Source of the DNA: Gonium pectorale
Lineage: Eukaryota; Chlorophyta; Chlorophyceae; Chlamydomonadales; Volvocaceae
Length of the DNA: 64,000 nucleotides
Direction: 5' to 3'
Assembly (NCBI GenBank): GCA_001584585.1
Contig: LSYV01000068.1
Span: 376,204 to 440,203, forward strand
A program made the translations under genes and the position numbers. The notes beneath the pieces were generated by a model that ran no database searches, was not told the DNA's origin, and saw only the letters and a list, made by a program, of their open reading frames with translations. Positions 47,701 through 59,945 of the stretch are shown piece by piece (position 1 is the stretch's first letter; every line of letters starts with the position of its first letter).

Positions 47701-50700
47701 TCTCGCCGCTTCATTCCGCAGGCCGTGCAAAGCTTCTTTGGCTGCAGCGAGGTCCCTGGCGCGTTGCTGGAGGACGCGCTGTACGGTGCTGGGGCGGGCT
47801 CTGCGGCCACCTCTGACGGCAGCGTGGTGGTGGGGCCGGGCGAGGCGCTGGCGGACGCCGACTACCTAGACCGCCTGGGCTACGCGTTCTCCGGCTGGGA
47901 GACCACGCACTTCCAGGTGAGAGGGTGGGCTGGGTTGGCAAGAGTAGAGTGGTCCGGGATAGGGGGGGGCCTCGTTCCTGGCTGGCTCCCTACCCCTTTG
48001 CTCTGCGGTAGGGCTCACGCTCGCTTGTCTACTCCATGGCCGAATTCGAAATCCTGTACGCTGGAGGGCGTACTGCAGGTATCCTGCCTCTGAACCTGCT
48101 TACATCAGCCCGCGCCCTCGACCCCCCCCCCCCCACCACACACATGCGCCTGCCTCAACACCCGCCAGGGTGACATCCTGGTGGCGGACCCGAACCTGGT
48201 GCCCGCGTCGGGGTCGGCCCCGCAGGTGGGCGGGCGGGATGGTGTGCACGGTTTGGCGGCCTGGGCACTTCAGGACCGTCTACCCAGGGAGTTGGCCAGG
48301 CAAAGCACCGCAGACGAGGACCCTGGGGCGTTCGCGCGTGGGTCATGGATGGAGGGGCAAAGCGGGCCGCCAGCCACCATACCTGCCTGGGCCCAAGTCT
48401 CCGTCCACACACCCGCGCTGTGCCCTCGCCTACTTGCATCACCCTCCGGCGCCTCTCAACCCCTGCCCGCAGGTCACTGCCCTCACGCTGGCCCTGCTGC
48501 TGGACACCGGCTGGTACGACGTGGTCACCTCGGCGGCGGGCTATTGGGGCTGGGGCAAGGGCCGCGGGTGCGGGGTGGCGGCTCGCACCTGCGCCTCGCA
48601 GCTGCGCCAGCAGGCGGCGCCGGCAGCGGGAGAGGCGCCGCTCTTCTGCGACCCTGGTGAGCCGGGTGCTGCAGTTGTGGCAGGACAGGCTGGCGGGACA
48701 GCGCAGTCAGGCGCTACTGAGGCTGTCTGTACACCCCAACACGTCGTCTGGGCGTCGCTGTGACTGGCACACGAAGCGGGATGGCCGCTTTGTCGGAGCT
48801 GCGGGACCTCAAGAGATTCCGTGCCCAGGCGAACTGAGTCTTCCTTGACATGTCCCTGTGCCCAGGCGAACTGAATCTTCCTTGACATGTCCCTGTGCCC
48901 AGGCGAACTGAGTCTTCCTTGACATGTCCCTGTGCCCAGGCGAACTGAGTCTTCCTTGACATGTCCCTGTGTCCAGGCGAACTGAGTCTTCCTTGACATG
49001 TCCCTGTGCCCAGGCGAACTGAGTCTTCCTTGTCATGTCCCTGTTGTCACAAACCAAAAACTGGAGTTGCTATTCTCAGTTCACGCCTCCAAATTACCAG
49101 CTCAATCCCGCTCTCACATCCACAACTATGCAGACTCCCATCCGCCGCCGCACCCCCGACCCAACCCGCAGACACCTACGGCAGCCAGTCGCTGTGCGCT
49201 CCGGGCGGCCTCAGCATCGGCACCTGCCGTGTGGACGCCGTCTACACGGGCGCGCGCTGCGGCCTGGTGGCCTCCCCCACGCCCGGCCGGCCCACGTGCG
49301 CCACCCGCGAGGCCGAGATCGCGGCCCTCTCGGGCGGCTCCCCGACCGCCAGCGCTGCGTTCGGCTGGGCGGCGGGCTTTGCGTCCCGCTGTGCGCCCGT
49401 GGGCTGGCCCTGGCGGGCGCAGCCCAACGTCAGCCAGCCGGTGCTGGCCTACCCGCCGACAGGCTCGGGCTCTCCCGCGGCGGGCGCCAGCTGCTTCCCC
49501 GCCAGCTGCACCTCCTCGGGGTCGCTCCTCTTCAACGTGCTCGGGACGCTGGTGAGCGGCTGAGGGCGCAAGAGGCTGGGCCAAGCTTGCGGCCGGGCGG
49601 TCGCGGAAGAGGGCACGGCGCAGGGACAATGTCCTAGATATCCGTCTTACTCGGCACCTATCGCGACCTTAGTCCGCTGGCTTGCTCCCTGCCCATCGGG
49701 ACTCGGGCTCGAGGGGCCAACGCGCGCTACCAGCGCAACGCGAGCACGCTGGCCTCGCATGCATCCCGCGCGCAGCCGCCGCCTCTCACGGCCCCTCCTC
49801 CCCCCGCCCACGCACACCCGCCCCCGCCCCCCGCCCTGGTCGCCTGCCGCAGGTAGAGTGCCCGGCCGGCAAGGTGGTCAACGTGACCGCCCTGCTGCCC
49901 GCGTCCTCGGGCCTACTGTCCGCCAGCCTGGGCCCCTGCCCCGACACGAGGCCCATCTGCGCCACGCGCGGCTGCGACCCCCTGACCTGCTCTGCCTCGG
50001 GCGGCGAGTGCCGGCCCGCCGCCAGTGGCGTGGGAGCGGGCTCGACGGCGGCGGGCAGCCGCTGCTACTGCCGCCTGGGCTGGACGGGGGCGGCGTGCGA
50101 GCAGAACCTGCTGAGCGGGGCGGCTGAGGACCTGGCGGCGCTGGCGGCGGCGTACCAAGTGATCGAAGTGAGGGGAGAGAGAAGGAAGAAGGGAGGGAAG
50201 GGAGTGTGGTATAAGTGACAGGGAAATTAGCAGACCAGCACCGTCGGCCCCGTCTCAGGTTTCCGTTGTACCTGCCCACAGCAACCTCAACCCCCAGCAC
50301 TCCGCCCTCCCACGCCCGCCACCCGCCCACCCTCCCCCTCTTTCCCCAGGCCTCCCTGGTGGTCAAGATGCGCCAGTCCCGCTTCTTTGCTTTCCAGACG
50401 CAGTTCCTCACCGTCGTCAGCAACGTCGCCGTGAACCAGGTGGGGCAGGGGAAGCTGGATCCACGGGCGGAGCTGCATGGCTGGGGTGGGTGGCTGTGGA
50501 TTCGAGGCTGGGCACCCGCTATGCGCTGCCAGGCCGCCCCCGTGCCGCCTTGCAGCGCTTGGCGCTTGTGGCTCAGGAACCGTACTCCCATAAGACCTTC
50601 CACCCTCCATCGCTCCCCCCCGCCAGAGCCTGTTCTCCGAGACCATCGCGCTGCAGCTGTCGGTGGCGCGCATCACCCCCATGTCGGCGTTCCCCGACTA

Positions 50701-52766
50701 CCGGCTGGCGGGAGGGGACCCACGGGACCTGCATGTAGGCGGCACTCGGCAGCAGGGGCGGGGTATGCAAGCGTACAGCTGGGAAGCTGGCACGCCTCAC
50801 TGGTTGACTTGTGTGGTCAAGTAAAGCGCAGTGAAACGTGACGTGGGACGCTGTCGATGAGGGCGCTGTATGCACAGGACTTACCTACCTCGACCTTGAG
50901 CGTCCTCCCAAGCCGCCCCCCTTCCCCCTGTCGCCCCACGTGCAGGTTGTGTTCCGCTTCCTGGCGTCCACCGCCGCCGAGGCCGCCGCCTTCTCCCGCC
51001 TCATGGTCCCCGGCTCGCCCCTCACTGCGCTGCTGGCAGCGCTGGACGGCAACGGATATGCGCCCGTGGCGGACCAGGCGCTGCTGCTGGTGAGGGCGCC
51101 GGGGTCCGTGACTGGGTGCTTTTGGGATACAGGTTCGGTGCACCCGTGAAAGGCTGGTGGTGGTGATGGTTGGTGATAAAGGAGGGAAACGGGTCGCGTT
51201 GCGGACAGTAGATTGCATACGGAAGATGATGAGGTGTGTGTGTGGTGGCGGGTGTGCTAGGTAGCTGAGGGCTGCTTGTCGCCACTGCAGTCGGCTGCTC
51301 AGCTCCTGCAGTTCCGGCTCCCTGCATCGCTGCCGGGCCAAGGCAGACTGGCCTTCCTGATCTCGTGTTCATCTTTTCGCCACTGAGTCGGCCATCGTTC
51401 CCCTCGTGGCGCCTCGCTGCCTCTGCAGGGCCCCACACAGCTGCGATCGCCGCCTCCGCCCTCGCCTCCGCGCCCGCCTGCTCCGCCACCCTCGCCCCCG
51501 GCGCCGCCGCCGTTCCCGCCAGCTGCCCCTCCCGCGCCTCGTGAGTGCGTCCAAGTGTGGTTTGGGCCCGGGTCCTAGGTATGCTGTATACTCCAACTGG
51601 TCGTAGGGATGCCAGGAAAGACCAGGACCCCCCGCTACGGTTGATTGCGACCTGCGACCCCAAAACGCCCGCCGGACCTTCTTTCCTCGCGCCCTCTCGT
51701 CTCCTGCATCACAACCACTGTATCTTTACAACCAGCTGCCATCCGAGCAATTAAGCCCGTCCCCTCCCTCCTCCCTGCATTGTACTATACAGCTCCCACC
51801 AAGTCCGCCAAGTTCAACTACAACCAGCGAGTAGCCCTGGGCGTAGGCATCACATTCGGTACGCTGGCCATCATATTCCTGCTCATGCTCCTTAGGCAGT
51901 TCTCCAAGTACAGAACGGTAAGGATGTCCGTACTGGAGTGCATCCGCGCTATGATGGCGGCCAGCCTGCACCTGGGGGGGGCGGTGTATCAGGATGGGAC
52001 TTGGTGCCGGGGCTTCCGTTCGGCGCAAGTGCACCTACAGTTGGGTGCCGCACGCACGCGCCGCCTCGCTGTCGCCCGTTGATTGGTGCCGTACCGTGTT
52101 CGCCGCCCGCCGCACGGCCCGCAGTGGCCGCTCCAGGTACTGTGCCTCAGATACCCGCGGGTCCCCCTCCGTGCCCCGCACCGCACCACGACCCCCCCAC
52201 AGATTCAAGCAAAGAAGGCCGCCCAGGCAGCTGCGCAGCAAGAAGCGCAGAGGCAGGCAGGGGCCCAGAGGCAGATGGCCCGCAGCCCCTCGCCCGTGCT
52301 CGGGCCGCAGCGGCACCTCGGGAGCATGGAGCAGCGCGGTAGCCTCAACACGGCTCCATCGGCCGCCAGCCCGTCGGCGACGCCGGGCCCCGCTTTGGCC
52401 CCCGCCTCCTCCGCAAGGCGATCACAGCGCATGTCGCCGGCGACGGGCGCCGCCGCTGCCGCCGCACCCGCGCCGTCACCCCCGCCATCAGAACCGGCGA
52501 GCCGGCGTGGTGCGGTTGAGCCGACGGCGGTGGCCAACCTGGAGAATGTGCAGGTGGCGTTTAAGATGGGATCAGATCGCGACTCGGAGGCCATGATGTC
52601 TCTCAGGAGCGAGCGTCCGGGCACCCCCACCAGAAGCTATGTGTCCGCAGGGGGATCCGTTGGCGGGTTCAGCGCGTCGGGGGTAGAGGGCGGTGAGGGC
52701 CCCGCGCCCGCTGCAGCTGGCAGCAGGCAGGCGCCGACGCGCTCCGAGATCACGGAGCGGGAGTAG
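44757..52766 (+). CDS. Leishmanolysin-like (peptidase family M8) membrane protein lacking zinc ligands
   Basis: Sixteen exons, all phases matching: 44757-44873, 45424-45892, 46190-46344, 46585-46650, 47125-47253, 47722-47916, 48169-48225, 48473-48656, 49172-49551, 49853-50167, 50350-50439, 50627-50734, 50946-51089, 51429-51540, 51793-51917, 52203-52766. About 1,069 residues without the unknown 5' end. M8 landmarks are the N-terminal VTFLIET/LLLLNRAVSTAY block, CGRATI, ADMYLYVTA, GRPTMSAINVCP and VTALTLALLLDTGWYDV. The zinc-site helix, HExxH in active members, reads LRAMIKALGV (46627-46650 plus the next exon), so both His and the Glu are replaced. The third ligand region reads SGWE (47890-47901), with Gly where family members have His. 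An EGF-like Cys cluster follows (CYCRLGWTGAACEQ), then a Ser/Pro stalk (51429-51540), a membrane helix (VALGVGITFGTLAIIFLLML) and a 190-residue cytosolic tail. Inferred to be a surface pseudoprotease. Confidence 0.85.
45138..45157. other. Assembly gap, 20 N, in intron of the M8-like gene
   Basis: Twenty N, plus a single N at 45129, between exons 44757-44873 and 45424-45892. The flank is a CCCGCTAC-type simple repeat, so the intron length here is uncertain. Coding is not affected in the model. Confidence 0.99.
48830..49045 (+). repeat. 37-bp minisatellite, about six units, in an intron
   Basis: Units start at 48830, 48867, 48904, 48941, 48978 and 49015, each beginning CGAACTGAGTCTTCCTTGAC and ending GTGCCCAGG, with one or two differences between units. 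It lies in the intron 48657-49171 of the M8-like gene. Confidence 0.95.
51175..51235 (-). repeat. Dispersed intronic repeat, copy 4 (inverted)
   Basis: The reverse complement reads GTATGCAATCTACTGTCCGC then AACGCGACCCGTTTCCCTCC, matching the core of the 16163 and 30727 copies. It lies in intron 51090-51428 of the M8-like gene. Confidence 0.65.
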
Positions 52767-55271
52767 GGCGAATATGTTTGTCGCGTTTGGGGGCACAAGC
52801 TTGCTGCTGGGCAGCGGACACGGGGCGGCCTGAGCTGCCAGCCCGAAGTTTGTGCATCAGCTATGTGTTGGGCGCAAGGCGGGTAGGGCCACCGTGGTAG
52901 GCCCACTAGAGAGGTTACATGCGCATCCTCGTGCGACGGGCGCGGCACACCACGCTCCTGGAGGCGAGCGCAAGGTGGCACTGCATATGTCAAAGCCGGC
53001 GTCCTTGCTTGAATTGGGCACATGTTCGAAGCAGCACGTTGCTACGGCGCGCGAATAGGTGTTTGCTTTGGTCAGGGAGGTATTGGAGCAAGCCAGCGCT
53101 GTCTCCACCCCAGATCCGTGACCCAGGCGGCTTTGAAAACCGACCTTGGCTATCTATCGTCGGTTACCTATTGGTTGAAATGTCGCAATATCCAGAGGCG
53201 TCCCACCGTGCATCGCCACAGTCTTTGGGGTAAAGGCGTGACCCCTTGCTTGATTGCCTTTGATGTCGGATTGGTAACCCGTCATACCCGTCTTCCTGGA
53301 GTGTGTACGTGGGGGCACATGCGGCAGTTGCCGTCCGCGGCTTTATCCTCTGCGAACTGCAGCCAACCACGCCGGGGTCATTACCTTGCTATCAGGCGCG
53401 GCATGTGCACCCCCTTGGACCCGTGATCGTGTTAGTGCGGCTGCCTGGCCAGGCCATGCGAGGGCGATGACCCCTTGTGGGATGGGCTTAATTGGGCGGC
53501 ATTGACATGTGCCTTTTTGTCCATACCTGACATGTGATGCTGTTCCATCATCAGGACCAGGTCGCACAGAAGGACGAGCGCTTTGTGGGTTCGGAGACGG
53601 TGTCACCGGCCGAATGTGCAGTTGCGCGGTTGAACTATCTGCGTTCTCTTATGTCTCGCTGATCCACTGCAAATAACCATAGTTGGCAGCCGTTCGGATC
53701 GAGATATCGCGCTTCCCGCAGCGCATGTGTCCGTTCATGTCTCTGAAGCCGCCCCCGCATGCTTGCTGGTGCAGGCTCGCTTCCGTAGCAGCCTGTCCTG
53801 GCCTGGCCTGGCCTGCTGCGGATGAGCCGCTAAGCTGCAGCCGACTGCGAGCCTGGGAAGAGGCGGGCGGTGTCGTGTACTTGTTTTGGGGGGCCGAAAT
53901 ACATGACACGTCCCCTACCGCCTGACAGCTAGGCAGGGACCCGCACCAGGATGAAAATAACACAGCAAGTCGTGCCCGTGCGTGGTGACCGACCCATGGG
54001 TCACTCTGCCGGGTCAGAGCGAATGCACAGCATGAAATGCAGGACCTTGCGGACAGGGATGCCATCCATGAGGGCACTGCGCCTGCATGCTACAACATGC
54101 CGTCGAGTGGAATGCCCGATGCCATCCGGCACAGTAGGGGCATGAAGGGATGCTTGAGGTGTCTCCGCTAGCTGCGTAAGAGGCAGACGCCACAAGGCGC
54201 ACGAGTCGGGTATCGCCCCTGCACACGCATTGCCGCATGCAACGCTTCATTTCCAGCACTTATACCGTATGGCCTGTGGGTGTGCTCCAAACGCACAGGC
54301 TACACCCGGCACCATACACATTCTGTCCATCTGCTAGGAGTGGGGCGGCCGAACACCGCAAGGGACGGGCAGCAGACTGCTTTAATACCAGATGCTTCTC
54401 CTTACAAATGACATACGCCGACGTCGACGCCGACGTCGAAATGACGATGCTGAAACAGTCCGTGTTTGACGCATGTCGTTCTAAAGGCGGCTCTCCGTCG
54501 GGCGTCAGCTAAACGGCTGTAAGAAGAAACATCGCACTGGAACGCCCCTACAAAGGTAATGCACGCCATGCACGAAACGTCCTGGCACCAGCTCATAACC
54601 CGTGTGAACCTTGCGCTGGGGCCTCGTCTGTAACCTGTCCGTCCTCCCAACGCCAGAGGAAGGAGCGGAGATGCGAACCATTGACCTACGAAACCCACGG
54701 TAACGACATCCCGTGAATGTCATCCAACATCCCGCATTTCTGATACGCTGCACTTTCGCAATCATGCGACACAGCTACGCACCTATTGCCGAGGAGGTCT
54801 GCACACCTCCGTATATGAATCATGCGGAAACAATGTGTACGGCAAATGAACACACTTCCACACGAGCACTGGTCGTGCGGTCCGTACGCTTCAGCCATCT
54901 CATGCACCTTTTGCGCACCATCACCGCTAATCTGCACCTAAGTTTTGCAGCATGCGCAGCCGCTGTGCATGTCGTACGCCGCTCGCAGCCGTGTCCAGTG
55001 CCGCGGCTGCTCTCGCGGCATCGCGTGAGCATGGACGCACGGGCTGGCAGCAGTAGCGCCCTGCTGGTGCGCCGCGATCGGTGGGACGGTGGGAGCGGAA
55101 CGAAAGTAGGGAGGCAGGAGCAAGCAACACTACGACACTTGCACGAGTGAGGCTTGGCGGTGCCTTGGCGCTGGCGATGGGCTGGGTTGGAAGGCGGCAT
55201 TGTCGCAGCACCGCCAGGCAGGGAAGGCGTCTCGCGCGCGAAGGTAGCTATGGTTGCGGGGGAGGGGGAGG
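52767..55271. other. Intergenic region, no gene seen
   Basis: 3' flank of the M8-like gene up to the large gap. The nearest plus-strand TGTAA (54518) is 1.75 kb from the stop and is unlikely to be its signal. Open frames are short and unsupported. Confidence 0.5.
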
Positions 55272-55573
55272 NNNNNNNNNNNNNNNNNNNNNNNNNNNNN
55301 NNNNNNNNNNNNNNNNNNNNNNNNNNNNNNNNNNNNNNNNNNNNNNNNNNNNNNNNNNNNNNNNNNNNNNNNNNNNNNNNNNNNNNNNNNNNNNNNNNNN
55401 NNNNNNNNNNNNNNNNNNNNNNNNNNNNNNNNNNNNNNNNNNNNNNNNNNNNNNNNNNNNNNNNNNNNNNNNNNNNNNNNNNNNNNNNNNNNNNNNNNNN
55501 NNNNNNNNNNNNNNNNNNNNNNNNNNNNNNNNNNNNNNNNNNNNNNNNNNNNNNNNNNNNNNNNNNNNNNNNN
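55272..55573. other. Assembly gap of about 300 N
   Basis: A run of N from 55272 to 55573. The same G-rich string, TGCGGGGGAGGGGGAGG, lies immediately on both sides, so the missing DNA is probably a G-rich tandem repeat or an unmerged overlap. Confidence 0.99.
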
Positions 55574-55618
55574 TGCGGGGGAGGGGGAGGGCACGGAGGG
55601 GGAGGGCGGCACCCTCCA

Positions 55619-55721
55619 GGTGCCCACCCTACAGGCCCCCTGCACAACCAACTCCTCCGAACCCAGAACCCCACACGCCCCGCCCATGGTTCCGCTGGTC
55701 GGCCCGCGACGTCCTGCGGTT
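55619..55721. repeat. Duplicated 3' flank, copy A
   Basis: About 100 bp matching 62110-62212 (CGCCCACCCTACAGG, CACAACCAACTCCTC, CTCACACGCCCCGCC or near variants). It lies downstream of the Ala-rich gene on the minus strand and shows that the duplication includes the 3' flank. Confidence 0.75.
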
Positions 55722-55861
55722 CGGCCGTCCGCGCCTCTCCGCATTCTCACACTGTGTCACTCCCACTCCATAGTCCACACCAGGCCCAGATCCAGGCCCC
55801 CACCCCCGATCCGCAACCCACCTCGCGAACACAGCTAAACCTCATCCTCTTCTTGGGCTGC

Positions 55862-58634
55862 CTAGGCGGTCTCCACCGTCGTGGTGCCCTGCTCGGGCTC
55901 CGCAGCGCCCTCCACGAGCCTCGAGCTCAGTGAGGCGCCACCGGAGCCGATGGGGCCGGCGCCGTCGCCGCTGGCCCGGCCCACTGCCGGTCGCACAACC
56001 GAGCCAGGGGCGGTGCCCGGAGCGGCAACCGCGGCCGCATCTTCGGCCAGGCCCGGTACCGAACCCAAGCCAGCCTCGGCAGCCGCAGTGGCCTCACCCA
56101 GGCGGCGGCGCTTCTGCGTAGGAGCCGGCACGCAGGGAGGGTAGACATTAAGAGCAAATGTTTGGTGATGGCGCGCTCGAAGCCAACAGCATCAATGTCC
56201 CAGGTGCGCGGCTGAGAGAATAATGAGGAGGATGGCAAAAGGGTCCAAGGGCCGGGGCATGGGGCGAAGAGGGGACCCAAGCAACAGAAGACCGGCCGGC
56301 ATACAGCTACTCGATGCCCCTGTGAGCGATACACAGATGTCGTACACATTGAACGACGCAGGTGTTGAGGTGGGTTGGGTTCCCCGGGCCTATTGGAATC
56401 CCCGCAGCCAGCAAGGAAGCCCCACGGACATGGGCGCTCCGAGCGGTGTCCTTCCCCCTACTGCCACCCCGGTCCCTTGGCCCGCGGCCTAGCCCGCCCC
56501 GCGCACCGCCGTCGTGGCCTCCTCGACGTTCCCCTCCGACTCCTCCAGCGGCCGCTTGCGAGCCAGGGCGGTGGCCCCCTCCCGCGCAGCCGTAGCCGCC
56601 TGGGTGGCGACAGAGGCGCCGCCGGGCGCGGCCTGGGCGGTAGGCGCCTGGACGGGGCACAGGGCGGGGCTGGCGTCAGATGTGTGCCTCCGTGCCGATC
56701 ACATGCTGGCGCTGATGCAAGGGCGGGCAAGGCAGCAGGGGGCGTATCCTGTCGGTGCAGAGACAGAACGAGCTGCATCAGGGCCTGACAAGGCCATGAA
56801 CCCTCATAAAGAATGCGAGGAGCCTGATGGACAGGAGCAAGGGCGGCTGCTGGATAAGAAAGCCCCGGCTATGTGTGCCGTGGCTTCTTGCGTAAAGGGC
56901 GGAATGCACAAACACGGACTGCGCGCAGTGGACACACACAAGCCGGTCTCACCTTCGGCTGCCGCACCCCGACAGCCGCCGACCGGGTGGCCTCGGCCTC
57001 GTGTCTTGGTGGAGCCGACGCCATCGCAGCCGCCAGCGCCGCCACAGCTGCTGTTGCGGCAGTCGCCGCGACCTCTGCCGCTGCCACAGCCCCCGCAAAT
57101 GCACCCCCCTGCAGACGTTATACAGGGCACGCAGCAGGTCCTGCTTACGGGTGGTGATACGGGGAATGCAATGCAATGCAAGGGTGGACACAAAATAACA
57201 TCGCAGGGCGCGGATGCAACTGAGCGAGGAGCTATCACTCATACTACACGGCAGTGCACGATAGCGCATAGCGGCTTGCCGTGACCTGCATTGGCTGGCG
57301 CCGTATGCACAGCCATAAAACATCAACTTGCGGCCCCACCGGTGGCTGCTGCGCGCCGCCGCCGGCCGCCGATCGTGCCTCCTGCACGGCCTTCAACGCC
57401 TCCACCATTGCCGCCGCCCCCGCCTTTGTCACCTCCGCAGCGGAGTGGAGCCTACCCAAAGCCGCAGTACCGCACACCTGCACAGGGCATCCAGGGCAGT
57501 TAGAAGGGCCCCGCCGCATCCAGGTACTCCGTTCCCCAGTGCCCAATGAGGACAGGGCTCCTGAGTCACTCGGCCTTATACACCGGCCTCGAGCCAGAGC
57601 TGCCGCCCGCCCCGCCCTGCCCAGCTGCCGTGCCGTCCGTTTCAGATTCCGGCACCAGAGGCGGTGTGGGGCTGGGTGGTCGTGGACTCGGGTGGCTGTG
57701 GCGGTCGGTCTGACGGTGCGGCGCCTGGGATACACGGTAACACACAGGCAGCGCTAACAGACAGTTATGCTCTATTGTTGTGTGTATCGTGTGTCCATTG
57801 TCTTATCGGTGGCTTGTGTCCCCACCCACACCCGCCCGCCCGACCACCCGCTCGCCGCCAGCCACGGGGACGCAGCCATGTAGACTGTACGGCGGGACAG
57901 GTAGGGGGTAGCCCGGCAACAATGAAGTGCGTCCATCGCGTCGTTCTCCCAAGTCGAGGTCAGTAAACGTGCATGGAACCTACTTATGCCCGCAGGTGCC
58001 GTACGGAACATCGGCGCCCCTTGAGCAACAATGCGTACCATACACCACAAGGACCGCCACAAGCGCTTCTACTCTACACTGCCCCGTGACGCACCAACTC
58101 GGCGGCGCTCGACTCGGCATTGGCAGCCGCAACGGCCACAGCTGCCGCCGCCGGCGCGTCCCGAGCTGAGGCGTGCTGCTCCCGCGCCCCGGCACCACCG
58201 TCCACTCGGTACAGCCAGTCCGTTGCCATGGTGCCCGCTGCGAGAGATTTGACCGGGGAAGAGCATTCGTTCAACGGTACTCGACCGAGTTAACGAACAA
58301 CAGCCAATGCGGGCTCCTCTTTGCGGTTGCCATCCCTCAATGGGTCACCAGAAACGTGCCAAGTGACCCGCTCTCACCCTCAGCGGACGGCCGCTCGCCT
58401 TGGGCAATCTTGCCCCAGTCCAGCGCCGTGGGGTTGAGAAAGGCCACTACCTGCGATGCACGAGAGGTGTACGGCGCGTCAACGCGGCCAGCTTAGATTG
58501 GCGACCGGGTTCCTATCAAGAGCCACTCACCGTCCACATGTACAGCGCCGACTCTTTGGCGCTGCTGATATCCGGGCACCCATCCATGAAGGAGACCAGG
58601 TCCCGGTAGACCTCGTCGTAGTCCGGTGCAACTG
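55862..58634 (-). CDS. Unrecognised Ala-rich protein, copy A (5' end not resolved)
   Basis: I do not recognise the family. Seven exons join in phase: 58634-58531, 58450-58378, 58237-58095, 57477-57340, 57108-56953, 56647-56507 and 56113-55862 (stop), about 335 residues. The first exon seen is acceptor-bounded and enters in phase 1, so at least one 5' exon is missing. The front part looks globular (PDYDEVYRDLVSFMDGCPD, ALYMWT, VVAFLNPTALDWGKIAQGE, TMATDWLYRV). The rest is a series of Ala-rich helices (AAAMVEALKAVQEARSAA, VAATAATAAVAALAAAM) with two basic clusters, ARKRPLEE and KRRRLGE, which could be nuclear localisation signals. The last exons are repeated at 62329-63850. Donors and acceptors are good (for example CTCTCACAG before the first exon and GTGAGT after it), so it is probably expressed, but its role is unknown. 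Confidence 0.6.
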
Positions 58635-59844
58635 CTGTGAGAGGGTCCAACCGACAAAGGATGGGTATGCGGACGTGAACTTATATGTATATACCAAGCC
58701 GGCCACACGGCAAGAGGGAGAGTGACCTCAGTGCTCCGCACAGACAGCTCTGACAGATTGCCCCGCCCACCCCTCTGCTGAGAGCCATGCCTGCCCATGC
58801 AGTCAGTACGGTACAAGATGTCTGTCCGCGTCGTGCGCCCTTCGTGGGCACCTTCCGGCCATTCGTCATCTTTACCAGGCCGAAGAATATAGGGTAAGAA
58901 CGACGAAAAACTCGCATTTCCGGCTTAGCCTGCGTTGTCCCGTCCCCTGCTGTTCGTCGCTTCGTCCCCACTGCCACACGGCGTCACAACCCCTTGGTGA
59001 CCCCAACCCAATCACCCCCCGGACCAGCGCCTGCCCCCCAGGTGCGTTCGGCAAAGCTGAGAGCAACAACCCGCGTAGTAATCAGAGCGACCGTAAGTGG
59101 GCGAATCGCGTAGGAGTGCAAGGGCGATGGGAGCCTGGGAATTGGGTCTGGTATGGGTGATACCCGGAGGCGTGCCCCACGACTTGCTACCGGGCGGAGG
59201 CTCGTCGGGTGCAAAGATCTCCCTTCTTGGCCAGCATGAATTCCATCTGCACCGCAGGGGCCGGCGAGCAGCGCGAGGTTGGCGTGAGGCCGCCAAGCCC
59301 ATTGCTCAAGCCAGGACCCACCATGCGCTTCCAGATGGCTGCAACCTTCCAGCTCTGGTAAGCTTGTTGCAGAATGCGTGCGCCGCCAAGCACAGCTTGC
59401 GCTCCTCCGTGCATGCGGTTGCCAACCGCTTCGCGTCCACCCGGGTTCCACTCGGCGCCACGCCTGGTCCCCAACTTGCCAGCGCCATAACAGATCCAGC
59501 GGGAAAAAAATACAAGAATGCCACACATGTTATCAGATCCGGCTTCAAGCCAGCTACCCGCCTGGCCGGGTCACATCCGTGATTTTGTTTCCGCTAATGC
59601 CGTGAAGTTGGTTGCCGTACGAGGGGTGCTGCACCGGTCGGCCAAATTCAGACGTTAGGAGCGCGTTGGATGCGGCTATGCAAGCCGGTCCCGTGCATCC
59701 ACGCGCCACGCCGAGCAAACCCCAATTCGTACAATTCCGCAGTGCACTTCCGTAGTACACTTCCGTTTTCGCGCGCCAGCAATTGGCATCTCATGCTTGG
59801 TTACTTGAGCTTCCGCAGCTTCAGCCTAGTGGCATATTGTGTCT

Positions 59845-59945
59845 GAAAAAAAGGAACCAAAAACGGGGAAGGCAACCTCTACGGACGTACGCACCCAAGG
59901 GTGTGATGTTTCCAGCAGGGCGCCGAGTACAGGGCATGGCGGGCG
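59845..59945 (-). repeat. Diverged dispersed repeat copy
   Basis: Shares order and short blocks with 43313-43420: an A run, then GGCA/GGGAGCC-type sequence, GATGTTTCCAGCAGGGCG and GTACAGGGCA. It is in the same orientation as the 43.3-kb copy. Similarity is moderate. Confidence 0.45.

Noticed and set aside
48541..49057. Minus-strand frame encoding a repeated CQGRLSSPGH-type peptide
   Set aside because: Produced by the 37-bp minisatellite, which lies in an intron of the + strand gene.
54820..55933. Open frames spanning the large N gap
   Set aside because: They are open only because N codons are not read as stops.
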